A stretch of DNA of 64,000 nucleotides. Origin: Rhynchopus euleeides. Taxonomy: Eukaryota > Euglenozoa > Diplonemea > Diplonemida > Diplonemidae. Location of the stretch: assembly GCA_963210315.1 (NCBI GenBank), contig OY723290.1, positions 372,001 through 436,000 on the forward strand, written 5' to 3'. A program made the position numbers and the translations under genes. Shown piece after piece: positions 28,284-39,590 of this stretch. Within the stretch, counting starts at the first letter, position 1. Every line of letters begins with the position of its first letter. The notes below the pieces were generated by a model. That model searched no databases. It was not told where the DNA came from and was given only the letters and a program-made list of their open reading frames with translations.

Positions 28284-29050
28284 CCGTAAACGGAAAAAGG
28301 GTGGACCGTAAAAATGTTCCAAGTTCCCAAAAAAAGGCCAAACGTTCCATCTTTTTTACGGTCCACTATTTATTGGGACTGAATATGGAACGGACAATGC
28401 GACTTTCGCCCGCGGGCTGGTGGGTTGCGGCCTCCATGCCGCAGACTTCCACGTAGGCCTCCCGACCTCCCAGCTTTGGACCCTCCCTCCACCACCGCAA
28501 CCAACACCAGCAAGAGAAGCAAGGCCTCCCTGCGTGCGGAAAGGGCACGATCACCACCACTCACCTCGAGAAGTGTAGTACCATGCAAGGAGCGTTCCGG
28601 TAGAAGTAAAAATAGAACCTGCTGCGCTCGCCCACATAAGCAGCCACAGTACGGCAGGGCGCGCAGACAGAAGCTGAGACGACCGGGCTCCCTCCAGATG
28701 TAAATTCGTGAATCAGTGCCCGGAAAATTCAGGGAAATCGTACTCCTTTAGTGTAGTACACCCTGCAGTAACTGTGGGAGAACAGTTCCGGACGATGGTG
28801 AGCGCGCACTATGTGTTGAGGCCCTGTGGTGTTGATCCTGAAGCTTCAGTCGTACGATTTCCTTGGTTCCTTCGCGACTTCGTCGCTCGGAACTCGTAAA
28901 AAAACTGCCAAGTCCACTATCCCAACCGTAAAATAGGTGGACCGTAAAAATGTTCCAAGTTCCGGAAAAATCCTATTTGTTCCATATTTTTTACGGTCCA
29001 CCTATAGTACGGTTCACCTTTATTACGGTCCACAATATTTCCTTTTACGG
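28284..29050 (-). mobile_element. Element T3, copy 2 (inverted)
   Basis: 767 bp, TA-flanked, reverse orientation to copies 1 and 3. Carries the shared tail module at about 28598-28697. Confidence 0.9.
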
Positions 29051-29115
29051 TATACATGTATAATACTTGCATGTCAACTATTATGCATGTATAATACATG
29101 TATATGCCTGAAATA

Positions 29116-29941
29116 CCGTAAACGGAAATATTGTGGACCGTAATAAAGGTGAACCGTACTATAGGTGGACCGTAAAAAAGATGGAACAAATGGGATTTTT
29201 CCGGAACTTGGAACATTTTTACGGTCCACCTATTTTACGGTTGGGATAGTGGACTTGGCGGTTTTTTTACGAATTCCTTCGACGAAGTCGCGAAGGAACC
29301 AAGGAAATCGCACGACTGAAGCTGCAGGATTAACACCACAGGGCCTCAACACAGAGTGTGCGCTCACCATCGTCCGGGAACTGTTCTCCCACAGTTACTG
29401 CAGGGTGTACTACACTAAAGGAGTACGATTTCCCTGAATTTTCCGGGCACTGATTCACGAATTTACATCTGGAGGGAGCCCGGTGGTCTCAGCTTCTGTC
29501 TGCGCGCCCTGCCGTACTGTGGCTGCTTTTTTTTTTTTTTTTTGCTTTTGTGGGCTCGTGCAGCAGGTTCTACTTTTACTTCTACCGGAACGCTCCTTGC
29601 ATGGTACTACACTTCTCGAGGTGTGGTGGTGGGTGAGTCTCGAGGTGAGTGGTGGTGATCGTGCCCTTTCCACACGCAGGGAGGACTTGCTTCTCTTGCT
29701 GGTGTTGGTTGCGGTGGTGGAGGGAGGGTCCAAAGCTGGGAGGTCGGGAGGCCTACGTGCGGGAGTCTGCGGCGTGGAGGCCGCAGTCCGCGCCCCGCAA
29801 CCCACCAGCCCGCGGGCGAAAAACACATTGTCTTTTCCATATTCAGTCCCAATAAATGGTGGACCGTAAAAAAGATGGAACGTTTGGCCTTTTTTTGGGA
29901 ACTTGGAACATTTTTACGGTCCACCCTTTTTCCGTTTACGG
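29116..29941 (+). mobile_element. Element T3, copy 3
   Basis: 826 bp, TA-flanked. Very similar to copy 1 but with a long T run inserted in the tail module (about 29527-29543). Confidence 0.9.
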
Positions 29942-30516
29942 TATACATGTAAAATACATGTATATCAAGTAAAAATACATGTATAATACTTGCATGTCAA
30001 CTATTATACATGTATTTTTACTTGATATACATGTATTTTACATGTATATTTCAGGCATTTACATGTATTTTACATGTATAATACTTGTCATGCAAGTATT
30101 ATACATGTATAATACTTGCATGACAAGTAAAATACTTGCATGCAAGTAAAATACATGTATTTTACTTGCATGCAAGTATTTTACTTGTCATGCAAGTATT
30201 ATACATGTATTTTACTTGTCATGCAAGTATTTTACATGTATAATACTTGCATGACAAGTATTATACATGTAAAATACATGTAAATGCCTGAAATATACAT
30301 GTAAAATACATGTATATCAAGTAAAAATACAAGTATAATAGTTGACATGCAAGTATTATACTTGTATTTTTACTTGATATACATGTATTTTACATGTATA
30401 TTTCAGGCATATACATGTATTATACATGTATAATAGTTGACATGCAAGTATTATACATGTATAATACATGTATATACTTGTAGTTATACATGTAAAATTT
30501 ACAAGATCCCACCGTG

Positions 30517-32581
30517 CCCGCGGGGAGCCCCCCCCCCCCCACCCCCCGGAGGAAATCCGTGAACTACCAAAAATCCTTACCCCAGGGCCTGGGGGGGGGG
30601 TTGCTAGGGAAAGGAGCGGGGGCTGGGAATTGTATTTTTCTCTCTCGCAACGTATGTACACTCATCTCAGGGTTTCTCGAGGGCGTATTTTTTTTGTGTA
30701 TTGTGTGAAGTAGATTTCACATCACAAGCAGCAGGGTGCTGCTCGGTGTGATCTACCCTGATATAAAACGATTCATGTGCATGTGTGCGACACATTCTGA
30801 ATGGGTTGCCTGCCATGACCCTGTGTTTGCGACTCGGGGCCATCGCCTGGCAAAAAAAAAGTGGCCGGGGCATGACGTGGGTAATTTTTACCTTCACACA
30901 CCCAACCCCGCTAATGTGCCCCACGTCGTCGCGCTCCCCCTCCCCCCACCCCTGCCCCAGGTACTCTTCCCACCTGATTTGTGTGTCTGCCAGTGTGTTT
31001 TTGAAGAGAGGCATCACTACCCCTGCTCCACGTAGCCTCATTTCGAGGGTGATGGGGTGGTCGGGAGTGATGCTCTTCGAATGTTCTCTCACCGCCTTGC
31101 AGAAGAAAATGGGAGATTTTTTTGGATCTGAACCAGGGCATTTTATAGGGGCAAAATCTACGCTCATTTGGGCTTAAATGTGAGGCGTTCCCCGATTTTT
31201 TGACGGACCCCCCGGCAAGCGAGACTTGTGGTGAATGGGTCACCTCCCGGTTCCTCTCTCAGGGATCAGTGATCGGGTCCAGCCTCGGGTGCCGGAGGTT
31301 AGTCCAAAAAATAGAGTTCGGGGCCGATTTCCGCAGACCCGGGCGCGCAAGGACTTGGATACAATACAGGCACATGCCACAGGGGGGTCTGGGGGGCGGA
31401 GCCCCCCAGCCGCCGGAGGCCACGGTAGTGAACGTCCGTCCCTTCGCGGCCTGCGTTTTCTCGGGGTTTGACAAAGAAACTGGACAGAAAAACGGTCGGG
31501 TAAGTTGCTCGCAGTCTGTGGGCATGAGTCCACTCTCAGCTGCGGGGCTGCCCAGCCGCCACCAGTTTTCCACCCCCCGGATTTTTCCCGGAAATCTTTT
31601 TTTTTCCCCCTTAAATGTGAGGATTGGCCTCACTTTAGACCCCCTATAAAATGCTCTGATCTGAACAGTTCTCCCCAAGACAGACCCGACAAAAGTGACC
31701 CCCCGCAGGGGGGGCGGTGCGCTTTGCTATCTCAGACCCTGTGTGAGTGGAGAACGGGGGTGGGGTGGGGGGAGGAGGGGGTGTATTTTCGGTGAAACAT
31801 GGAGCCGCGAACAGAACAGGAGAAAACCCGGCCCCACGCGCCAGCGCTTTTGAGGGGAAAACGGGGTAGGGGTGGGTCACCCTCACCTCACAACCCCATC
31901 ACCCCTTCCGACCCCTTCGTCATTCCTCGTACTGCTGGAGTGATTTGACATCCTGGAACGAACTTTTTGAACAGTGTTAGGCCGTGCCGTGCCTCTCTGC
32001 AGCCCCGTGGTGAAAGGGGGGGCCGCTATTTCAGCTTCTTCTGGCCAGCACGATGTGTCAGAGTTGGGTCTGGAGAGCCCTTTCCAAGCTCTTTGCCCTG
32101 AAGAAGTATTTTTTTAGAAGCAAATCGAAGAATCAAGCAGTGGATCGATCACTCGCGCTAGCCAAAAACCACTTCCCTGCGCCAGGGTGGGGGGTGTGGG
32201 GGTGGGGATGGGAGTCAGAGGGTATATCAGAAGAAAAACGGGACTGGATCCCACCTCCAATCGTCTACGATATCTCTCTTGCTGCAAGTAAAAAAAACTG
32301 CGGAACTTTCTGCGGAATTTCCTGCGGATCAGCACACACGCGGTTTCCCTCTCCTCATCCACACCACATAATCTGTTTGCTGATCAGTGAAAGCCATACA
32401 CCGAGCATCCTCTGATGGGGGCCTCCACTGCACACACCAAAGCCCACACCCTCTCCTGTGTTTTGCGACGTGTCGGGTTTGCTACGGGGTTTGGGAGGGG
32501 ATGTGGGTCTCCCGAACCAAAGGGGGGCACACAGTGTCGAGAGTGAAAATCAATTATCCACTTCACCCCACGCCCTCCCAA
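30517..32581. other. Intergenic, no supported gene
   Basis: Open stretches occur on both strands but none has protein-like composition. One inverted-repeat unit is present (next entry). G/C runs near 30530 and 30590. Confidence 0.35.
31121..31668. mobile_element. Possible short inverted-repeat element
   Basis: GCATTTTATAGGGG at 31138-31151 recurs inverted at 31641-31654. Both are flanked by GATCTGAAC on the outer side and by TTAAATGTGAGG further in. Ends are not defined precisely. Confidence 0.45.
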
Positions 32582-33142
32582 TTAGGTGTCAAACGCCTTC
32601 TGTGGGGACCACCCCTCGGGAAGGCCGTGCCGTTTCCGCTGGATCGACTTGGCATTCCAGCGGAACCACGACGCTGCGAACGAATCCGGCTGCTGGGGCT
32701 TCTCCTCGAGTATCGCGGACAGCAGCTCGTCCATCACGAAGGGAATCCTCCAGGCTGCGGACCAGACACGCTTGTCGTCGGTGATGTCCAGGCTGCCCTG
32801 ATGCTCCCACTTCTCCTTGGCCTCAAGCACGTCGTCGTGCCGCAGGAAGAACTGGGCGCACCACTGGATGGGGTTCTCAGGCATGTCCTTAAACAACTCC
32901 ATGAGCATGACGCTGAGAAACGCTCCTACGTTTTTATCGGCGATGTACGACATGTTCTCCGCCTTCTTTGCAGCCCATTCTTCCTCTTTGCTTCTAATAT
33001 GAAGCGTCTGGCGGCGTGAGGTCCCAGCTGGACAGTCAAGCCCCGTCCCGCTGTGCGAGCGCTTTGATAGCGTCTCATCCATATCCTTCGGAAGCTCGGG
33101 GAGCCCCATCGGGAGCGTCAGCTCGATACCCGCATCGCCCAT
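32582..33142 (-). CDS. Protein with two RIIa/DPY30-like motifs
   Basis: 186 residues from ATG at 33142 (MGDAGIELTLPMG) to TAA. Residues about 70-101 (NVGAFLSVMLMELFKDMPEN, then PIQWCAQFFL) match the helical dimerisation motif of PKA RIIa/DPY30 domains: a hydrophobic helix, then D/E-x-P-x-N-P-I, then a second helix. Residues about 132-162 (PFVMDELLSAILEEKPQQPD, then SFAASWFRW) look like a second, diverged copy. In this family the motif dimerises and docks amphipathic helices of partners, commonly in flagellar radial spokes or in chromatin complexes. The Trp/Lys-rich C-terminus suggests a structural protein. A flagellar role is an inference. No related gene lies nearby. Confidence 0.6.
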   Translation of the reverse strand: MGDAGIELTLPMGLPELPKDMDETLSKRSHSGTGLDCPAGTSRRQTLHIRSKEEEWAAKKAENMSYIADKNVGAFLSVMLMELFKDMPENPIQWCAQFFLRHDDVLEAKEKWEHQGSLDITDDKRVWSAAWRIPFVMDELLSAILEEKPQQPDSFAASWFRWNAKSIQRKRHGLPEGWSPQKAFDT

Positions 33143-33442
33143 CGTGACGCTGCTTTTTCAGGGCTCAGTTCCGCGCAACAAGACTCAAAAGGAGTGATGC
33201 CAACGCAATACCCCCACCCCCTCCCAACCCCTCGCGCAGAAGATGGAGAGAGACCGCACCCGATCTCCTGTGAAGGAGGGGCGATCGGAGAGAAGGGGAA
33301 GAGGGTGAAGGGGGGAGGGGGTGTAGGGAGGGAGAGATCCGACGAGGAGTGTGTCTTGTTCTGCGGTATATATTGTGTAACGGGGACTGCCAAACTAACA
33401 GGATTTGGTGTCGAGGGAGGAGGCGGGGGGGGGGGGGGGGGG
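33143..33442. other. Leader of the RIIa/DPY30-like gene and poly-G tract
   Basis: C-rich on the minus strand; ends in G18 (33425-33442), the target of element G1 copy B. Confidence 0.4.
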
Positions 33443-34594
33443 TAGGGGGGGTCAAATGCCACCCTTTTACGTGGACAAACACGATTTTTCAAAAAACCGG
33501 CGCAGAGGCCCCAAAGCCCCCGTAAACCCTCCAAACCCCCCCAGATCGGTCCGGAAACCCATCGAACCCCACTTTTCCACCATTCCGGGCACCTCAGGTG
33601 CCCGAATTGGGGTACCTAAATTTTGTGCCACCGTTTGGTACCGGACAGTGCCACTGTGTGGGAGGTTGGAAAAGAAAATGCCCCAACACACCACATCTGA
33701 GGGTTGCAATGCATGTTGCTTGCCAACCACGTCATCCGGTGGGTGTCAGGCGCTATGTAGGTGGCATTAGCCAGGTCTTCGATGAGTTCTGGCTTGTATA
33801 TGTACCTCCCTGCCACCATGCACCGGGAGGCTGCCTGTAGGTACGGAACAAGTCCAGATGGTCGTGTGATTCCTGTGCAGCAGTGCTCCACAACCGGGAT
33901 GTGTTGACAACGACTGTTGCAACACGAGCTGTACATTCCGGGAACACACGAAGTGCGCTGTCGTGGTACCCATTGTGCCAGAATTGGTAGTTGCTGCGGT
34001 CTACTTTGCCTGGCCCAAGAGCACTGGTACTGAACGGTGCAATATGCGTGGCGAGGTGAATGCAACGGAAGGGCGCAAAGTCAATACAGCTCTCGGATGG
34101 CGGGTGGTGGTGCCACTAGTGTGTGACGTTCACTCGAGGATACAACGCATCACAATGAATCAGCAACCGTGGACCGAGTACAATACGCTCTCTGTGGCTG
34201 GTGTGGGGGACAAAGGCAGTGCCTGTGCCGCAGGCAGGGAGGTACATATACAAGCCAGAACACATCGAAGACCTGGCTCATGCCACCTACATAGCGCCTG
34301 ACACCCACCGGATGACGTGGTTGGCAAGCAACATGCATTGCAACCCTCAGATGTGGTGTGTTGGGGCATTTTCTTTTCCAACCTCCCACACAGTGGCACT
34401 GTACGGTACCAAACGGTGGCACAAAATTTAGGTACCCCAATTCGGGCACCTGAGGTGCCCGGAATGGTGGAAAAGTGGGGTTCGATGGGTTTCCGGACCG
34501 ATCTGGGGGGGTTTGGAGGGTTTACGGGGGCTTTGGGGCCTCTGCGCCGGTTTTTTTAAAAATCGTGTTTGTCACCCCCATTTGACCCCCCCTA
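33443..34594 (+). mobile_element. Element G1, copy B
   Basis: 1152 bp, same orientation as copy A and nearly identical to it. Flanked by G18 on the left and G10 on the right, so it sits inside a poly-G tract. Confidence 0.95.
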
Positions 34595-35289
34595 GGGGGG
34601 GGGGGAGGGTCCCGGGAGAGGGCCTTTGCCTGTGGTTCGAGGGAGTGGTGGTGTGGTGGTGGTGGTGTGGAGGCGGATGCGGTTGCCTGCAGAAACAATG
34701 CCATTTTTTTCTGCACATTTCACTGAGAAACCCATGTGATTCGCTCCCCCACACTGTTTGTGCGCACCCTGCAGTGGTTTGGGAGGCGGTCTCCCCATAT
34801 TGTGTGTCAACCATAGCCGTTATGACCGTGACCTGATATCGCAAAATAAAAGGCGAAGCAAGTCAAGGGGTAGAGGTCGGGTGCGTTGGGGAGAGAGGGG
34901 GGTGGGGGGCAATGTATCTTGCGACTGCTCTATGCACTGCAGCCTTGCTGGAAAAAACTGTTGAAGAAACCGTTGGCCCGAATGGCAGGGGCCGGCGGAG
35001 GGCGGTCATCCCGTTGTGTCCAACGTTTTGGGCGCTGCTTCAGAACGATCCAGCAGAGCGTTGTTTGTTTGTTTCGGAGTTGCGCGAGGACAATCATGAA
35101 AACCCAACAAAACCCACCCACCCCGACTCCAGCGTTGCTCTCAGAGAGGGCCACCATCACCCTGCTGCGCGCTTTGCCCACAATTCAAAAGGGGAAAGTG
35201 TCGTCAGCAGTTCTCTTTTTTCCAGATTGGGGCTGTCGGGCCAGTCGAAATTTTTTGGGGTCAAAAAAAATCACAAAAAATCACAAAAA
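34595..35289. other. Intergenic with retroelement-tail sequence
   Basis: No supported gene. About 35225-35295 (GGGGCTGTCGGGCCAGTCGA, then AAAAAATCAC decamers) matches the reverse complement of 46125-46212. Confidence 0.45.
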
Positions 35290-36410
35290 ACATGGTATGA
35301 CAAAGGAGGATCCTTGAAATCGGTAGTGGACAGTAGCGGACAGGGCGGACATTTCCTTGTGGAAAAAGTGCCCGAAAAAAAAAATTCGAAAAGGTACCCC
35401 TTACAGAATTAGCCTTTTTTCAAAAAATCAGAAAATTTCGGACCGCAATTTGTACCCAAGAAAGTGCCGAATTTTCGGACTTGGTCCGATTTGAACGATT
35501 TCCGTGCCTCTTGCAACCCCCATGAGGGGGGGGCTGCTGTTTCGGGTTCTTCCGGTGGTACATGCTGGGGTGTCAGGACAGGGAATCCTGCTCGCTGTAC
35601 CCGGTGATCCCTGACGCAGCCAGGAAGTAGAGAGCCTTGGAACCCTGGTTGAGGCCTGTAACACCCGGCCTTCCTGCCACTTGTGGCATTGTGGAGTGGT
35701 TATGGAGAAGGTTCTCTCTCCGTCCGGTCGAGCACAACCGTCCTCTCCAGCCAGGGGTCATCTACTTTCCAAACAAGGGCCAGGAACATGCTCAAACAAA
35801 CCAATTGATCAGAAAATCTGGCTTGCCGTGGAATCATTGAGCATTGGGGAGTGGTTTGCCCCCTTGCTGCGTATGACATGTCCATTTTTGACGATTTTTG
35901 GGCAGAATTTGGTGCGTGGGACCTTTCGATTTTCATGATTTTTTCGGAATTTCGTGGGGACCGGTACCCCATTTGAGGGCCAAAAATCTCATTTCCGAGG
36001 CCTGGGAATGGTCGCAGTGGCCTCAGATGTCCAAAAACGTTCAATTGACCTCTCCTCGAAAAAAAATCGAAAGGTCCCCCCTACTGGCACCCCGGATTAG
36101 GACATGTCTCTGGGGGTGTCCGGGGGGCATTTTTGGCCCATTTTTGGCTGGGGAAAATGGGCCATTTTTCACGATTTTTTCGGTTTTTTGTCCGGACCGG
36201 CACCGCATTTGAGGGGCCAAAATCTGATTTCCGAGGCCCGGGAATGGTCGCAGTGGCTTCATTTGGCCAAAAACGTTCAATTTACCCTTCCCCAAAAAAA
36301 AATTCGAAAGGGTCCCCCTACAAATCGCCGGTCTTAGGAAATTTTTTTTGGGCACCCAGATTTCAAAAATTTTCAAACTATTTTCTGGACCAAAAATCAA
36401 ACTATTGAGG

Positions 36411-37317
36411 TTCCTGCACCCACCGGCGCCCCGGCCACCGGCCGCTCCGACCCGACCGCCACCGAGGAAGGCTCCAACCCTGCGCAAGCACCAGCCACCT
36501 CGATGTCGTCGCAGCCGAAGCGGAAGCGGGAGTCGGCATCGCCGCAGCGTGGTCAGGAGATGGATGAGGACGACGGGGCCACGACGGTGGGGGAGTGGGA
36601 GGAGCAGTTCTGCCCCGACGTGCACCGACCGCAGGAGGAGCAGGAGGCGGCGCTCCGGGCCATTCAGGCTTGGTGGGCCGAGTTGGGGGATGACAAGGCC
36701 TCACAGGCGGAGGCGTACAACGTGGTCTGTTGTCGTCTGAGGGCGCGGGCAGGCAAGCGGGCGCGGGCGAGCCGGCCAGGGGCGCGGGGGTCTTCGCAGC
36801 GGAGTTCCCAGGGGTCCCAGAGCCAGGGGAGTAGGGCCGCCAGGGGAGCGAGATAGCCGTAGGTCGGCTCCCCCCCCCCCCCCCCCCTACCCCCCTCTTT
36901 CCTTTCGCCCCTCCCCCCCCCCCCTCCCGTTCCCCACCCCCGTGCCCCCTTCCCCTTTCTTCCGGTGAATGCGCCAGCGGAGTCGGTCCACGCCCTCGCT
37001 GTCAGTCGCTTTCGCCTCTCCCCCCCTGCCCCCCCCCCCCTTTACCTCGCCCCCTTTTCCCCTCACCAGCGGGCTGCCCCTTGTGAATGGTAGACTTACC
37101 TACAGCCCCTTGTTCATGCCGCCAGCACGGAGCCCCACGCAGCTCAACCCCGGCCAGTGCGCGGTTTGTTTGCCCTAGAGCTTTGTTGTTCGTGTAGTTC
37201 ATGTTACAGTGCTAAGAGCCCGTAGAAGCAAAAGTAGAACCTGCTGCGCTAGCCCCACCAAGCAGCCACAGTACGACAGGACGCGCGCAGGCACCGGGCC
37301 CCCTCTCCAAAAAAAAA
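36411..37317 (+). mobile_element. 5'-truncated retroelement with poly(A) tail and target duplication
   Basis: Begins after AACTATTGAGG (36400-36410) and ends in an A run followed by the same AACTATTGAGG (37318-37328). Copy 1 of element D holds the uninterrupted site (12324-12348). It carries a C-terminal coding fragment and a 3' region shared with 39370-39590. Confidence 0.85.
36413..36856 (+). pseudogene. C-terminal fragment of a retroelement ORF
   Basis: Open from the 5' insertion junction to TAG, 147 residues, without a proper start; the first ATG is at 36503 (MSSQPKRKRESASPQRG). The segment is charged and helical in the middle (EEQEAALRAIQAWWAELGDD) with a Ser/Arg/Gly-rich tail (GSSQRSSQGSQSQGSRAARG). 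No endonuclease, RT or RNase H motif remains, so I cannot tell which protein it ended. The basic tail would suit nucleic-acid binding. Confidence 0.55.
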
Positions 37318-37456
37318 AACTATTGAGGTCCTGGCCGGACATGTCCGGGGGGGGGGGGGGGGGGGTCAAAATTGGATTTCCCGAATTTCCGGGTCCGGAC
37401 ATGTCCGGGCGGGAAATTCGGGAAATGTCCGGGGGGGGGGGGGGGGGGGGGGGGGG

Positions 37457-38610
37457 TAGGGGGGGGTCAAATGGGGGTGACAAACACGATTTTTCAAAAA
37501 ACCGGCGCAGAGGCCCCAAAGCCCCCGTAAAACCCTCCAAACCCCCCCAGATCGGTCCGGAAACCCATCGAACCCCACTTTTCCACCATTCCGGGCACCT
37601 CAGGTGCCCGAATTGGGGTACCTAAATTTTGTGCCACCGTTTGGTACCGGACAGTGCCACTGTGTGGGAGGTTGGAAAAGAAAATGCCCCAACACACCAC
37701 ATCTGAGGGTTGCAATGCATGTTGCTTGCCAACCACGTCATCCGGTGGGTGTCAGGCGCTATGTAGGTGGCATGAGCCAGGTCTTCGATGTGTTCTGGCT
37801 TGTATATGTACCTCCCTGCCTGCGGCACAGGCACTGCCTTTGTCCCCCACACCAGCCACAGAGAGCGTATTGTACTCGGTCCACGGTTGCTGATTCATTG
37901 TGATGCGTTGTATCCTCGAGTGAACGTCACACACTAGTGGCACCACCACCCGCCATCCGAGAGCTGTATTGACTTTGCGCCCTTCCGTTGCATTCACCTC
38001 GCCACGCATATTGCACCGTTCAGTACCAGTGCTCTTGGGCCAGGCAAAGTAGACCGCAGCAACTACCAATTCTGGCACAATGGGTACCACGACAGCGCAC
38101 TTCGTGTGTTCCCGGAATGTACAGCTCGTGTTGCAACAGTCGTTGTCAACACATCCCGGTTGTGGAGCACTGCTGCACAGGAATCACACGACCATCTGGA
38201 CTTGTTCCGTACCTACAGGCAGCCTCCCGGTGCATGGTGGCAGGGAGGTACATATACAAGCCAGAACTCATCGAAGACCTGGCTAATGCCACCTACATAG
38301 CGCCTGACACCCACCGGATGACGTGGTTGGCAAGCAACATGCATTGCAACCCTCAGATGTGGTGTGTTGGGGCATTTTCTTTTCCAACCTCCCACACAGT
38401 GGCACTGTCCGGTACCAAACGGTGGCACAAAATTTAGGTACCCCAATTCGGGCACCTGAGGTGCCCGGAATGGTGGAAAAGTGGGGTTCGATGGGTTTCC
38501 GGACCGATCTGGGGGGGTTTGGAGGGTTTACGGGGGCTTTGGGGCCTCTGCGCCGGTTTTTTGAAAAATCGTGTTTGTCCACGTAAAAGGGTGGCATTTG
38601 ACCCCCCCTA
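37457..38610 (-). mobile_element. Element G1, copy C, inserted in a poly-G tract of element D
   Basis: Reverse orientation to copies A and B. Flanked by G26 (37431-37456) and G15 (38611-38625). The same place in element D copy 1 is an uninterrupted C21 run with no TA, so the terminal TA belongs to the element and the target is the homopolymer. Confidence 0.95.
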
Positions 38611-38794
38611 GGGGGGGGGGGGGGGTCAAAATTGGACCCGGACATCCGGACACCCGGATTTCCGGGTCCGGGCATGTCCGCCCTGTCCGCCCTGAAACCG
38701 CCTAAGGGGCCGGGGGAAATCCAGGAAATTCGGGAAATCCAGGAATATGAAGAATCCTCCAAAGGTCTTAATAAGAAAAGGATCTTTTCACTTC

Positions 38795-39081
38795 TTTCTT
38801 AAGACGTCTTAATGCAGGTGCTGCATTAAATTTCTTAAATTAATGACCCCCATTATTTTTAAGAAATGCAGGATTTCTTAAGATTTCTTAATGAAATGAT
38901 GGACATTATTTCCATATCTCCCAGCATTAAAAATGTCCATCATTCTGAAAAAGATCTTTTAAGATCTTTTTCAGAATGATGGACATTAAAATGCTAGGCA
39001 TTAAGAAACACGTCTTAAGAAATCAGTAAGAAATATTTAAGAAATAGCCCTTTCGGCATTACATTAAGACGTCTTAAGAAA
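38795..39081. mobile_element. AT-rich inverted-repeat element with central hairpin
   Basis: Perfect 20-bp terminal inverted repeats (TTTCTTAAGACGTCTTAATG at 38795-38814; complement at 39062-39081). The centre (38932-38987) is a palindrome with 27-bp arms and a 2-bp spacer. No coding capacity. Confidence 0.75.
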
Positions 39082-39117
39082 TTTCGAGATATCTTAACAT
39101 TTCTTGCAAGATCTTTG

Positions 39118-39369
39118 TCATACCATGAAAAAATCACAAAAAATCACAAAAAATCGTTTGCTATGTTGGATTAGCGGATCCGCATCGTACCATGAAAAAA
39201 GCACAAAAAATCGCAAAAAACCGCGACGCCTTTTTGTAGCGGGCCCGGTTCCTCACGGTATGGTCCTTCGGGGCCAGGCTGCGATGCCAGCACGCTAACC
39301 CAAATTGCAATACGCCTTTTTGTGATTTTTGGTGTCCCGCTTGTGATTTTTTGCGATTTTTTGCGATTT
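39118..39369. repeat. Phased A-tract decamers and retroelement 3'-end fragments
   Basis: AAAAAATCAC/AAAAAATCGC decamers at about 39125-39155, 39190-39225 and (as T-tracts) 39340-39375. Between them, TTTGCTATGTTGGATTAGCG also occurs downstream of the reverse-transcriptase ORF (about 41025). The segment 39235-39310 recurs inverted at 40515-40595. Confidence 0.7.
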
Positions 39370-39590
39370 TTTGTGAGCTTCCAGTGCAGAGGGGGCCCGG
39401 TACCTGTGCGCGTCCTGTCGGACTGAGGCTGGCATGGTGGGGCTAGCGCAGCAGGTTCTACTTTTGCTCCGTCGAGCTCTTAGCGCAGAAACATGCACAA
39501 CACGAACAACAATACTCGAAGGCAAACAAGCCGCGTCACCGGGGTTGAGCTGCTGTAGCGAGGCCGCGGCGTAAAAGAGGGCTGGGCTAG
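39370..39590 (-). mobile_element. Second copy of the truncated retroelement 3' region
   Basis: The minus strand resembles 37085-37317, including AGTAGAACCTGCTGCGCTAG and ACGAACAACA. Its tail runs into AAAAAATCGC decamers instead of pure A. Confidence 0.7.

Larger units (their letters stand above)
28228..30516 (+). mobile_element. Element P, copy 3, interrupted twice by T3
   Basis: Both P ends present. T3 copies 2 and 3 are nested 63 bp apart in opposite orientation. Removing both restores a P element. Confidence 0.9.
35290..38762 (-). mobile_element. Element D, copy 2, inverted and interrupted by two insertions
   Basis: Reverse complement of 11998-13445. It is interrupted by a retro-inserted fragment (36411-37317) and element G1 copy C (37457-38610); without these it is about 1.4 kb, like copy 1. 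The pair of D copies encloses the PPR-like, HAPSTR1-like and RIIa/DPY30-like genes. Confidence 0.85.

Noticed and set aside
37457-38610. TA target-site duplication for element G1
   Set aside because: The empty site in element D copy 1 is a pure C run with no TA, so TA must belong to the element ends.
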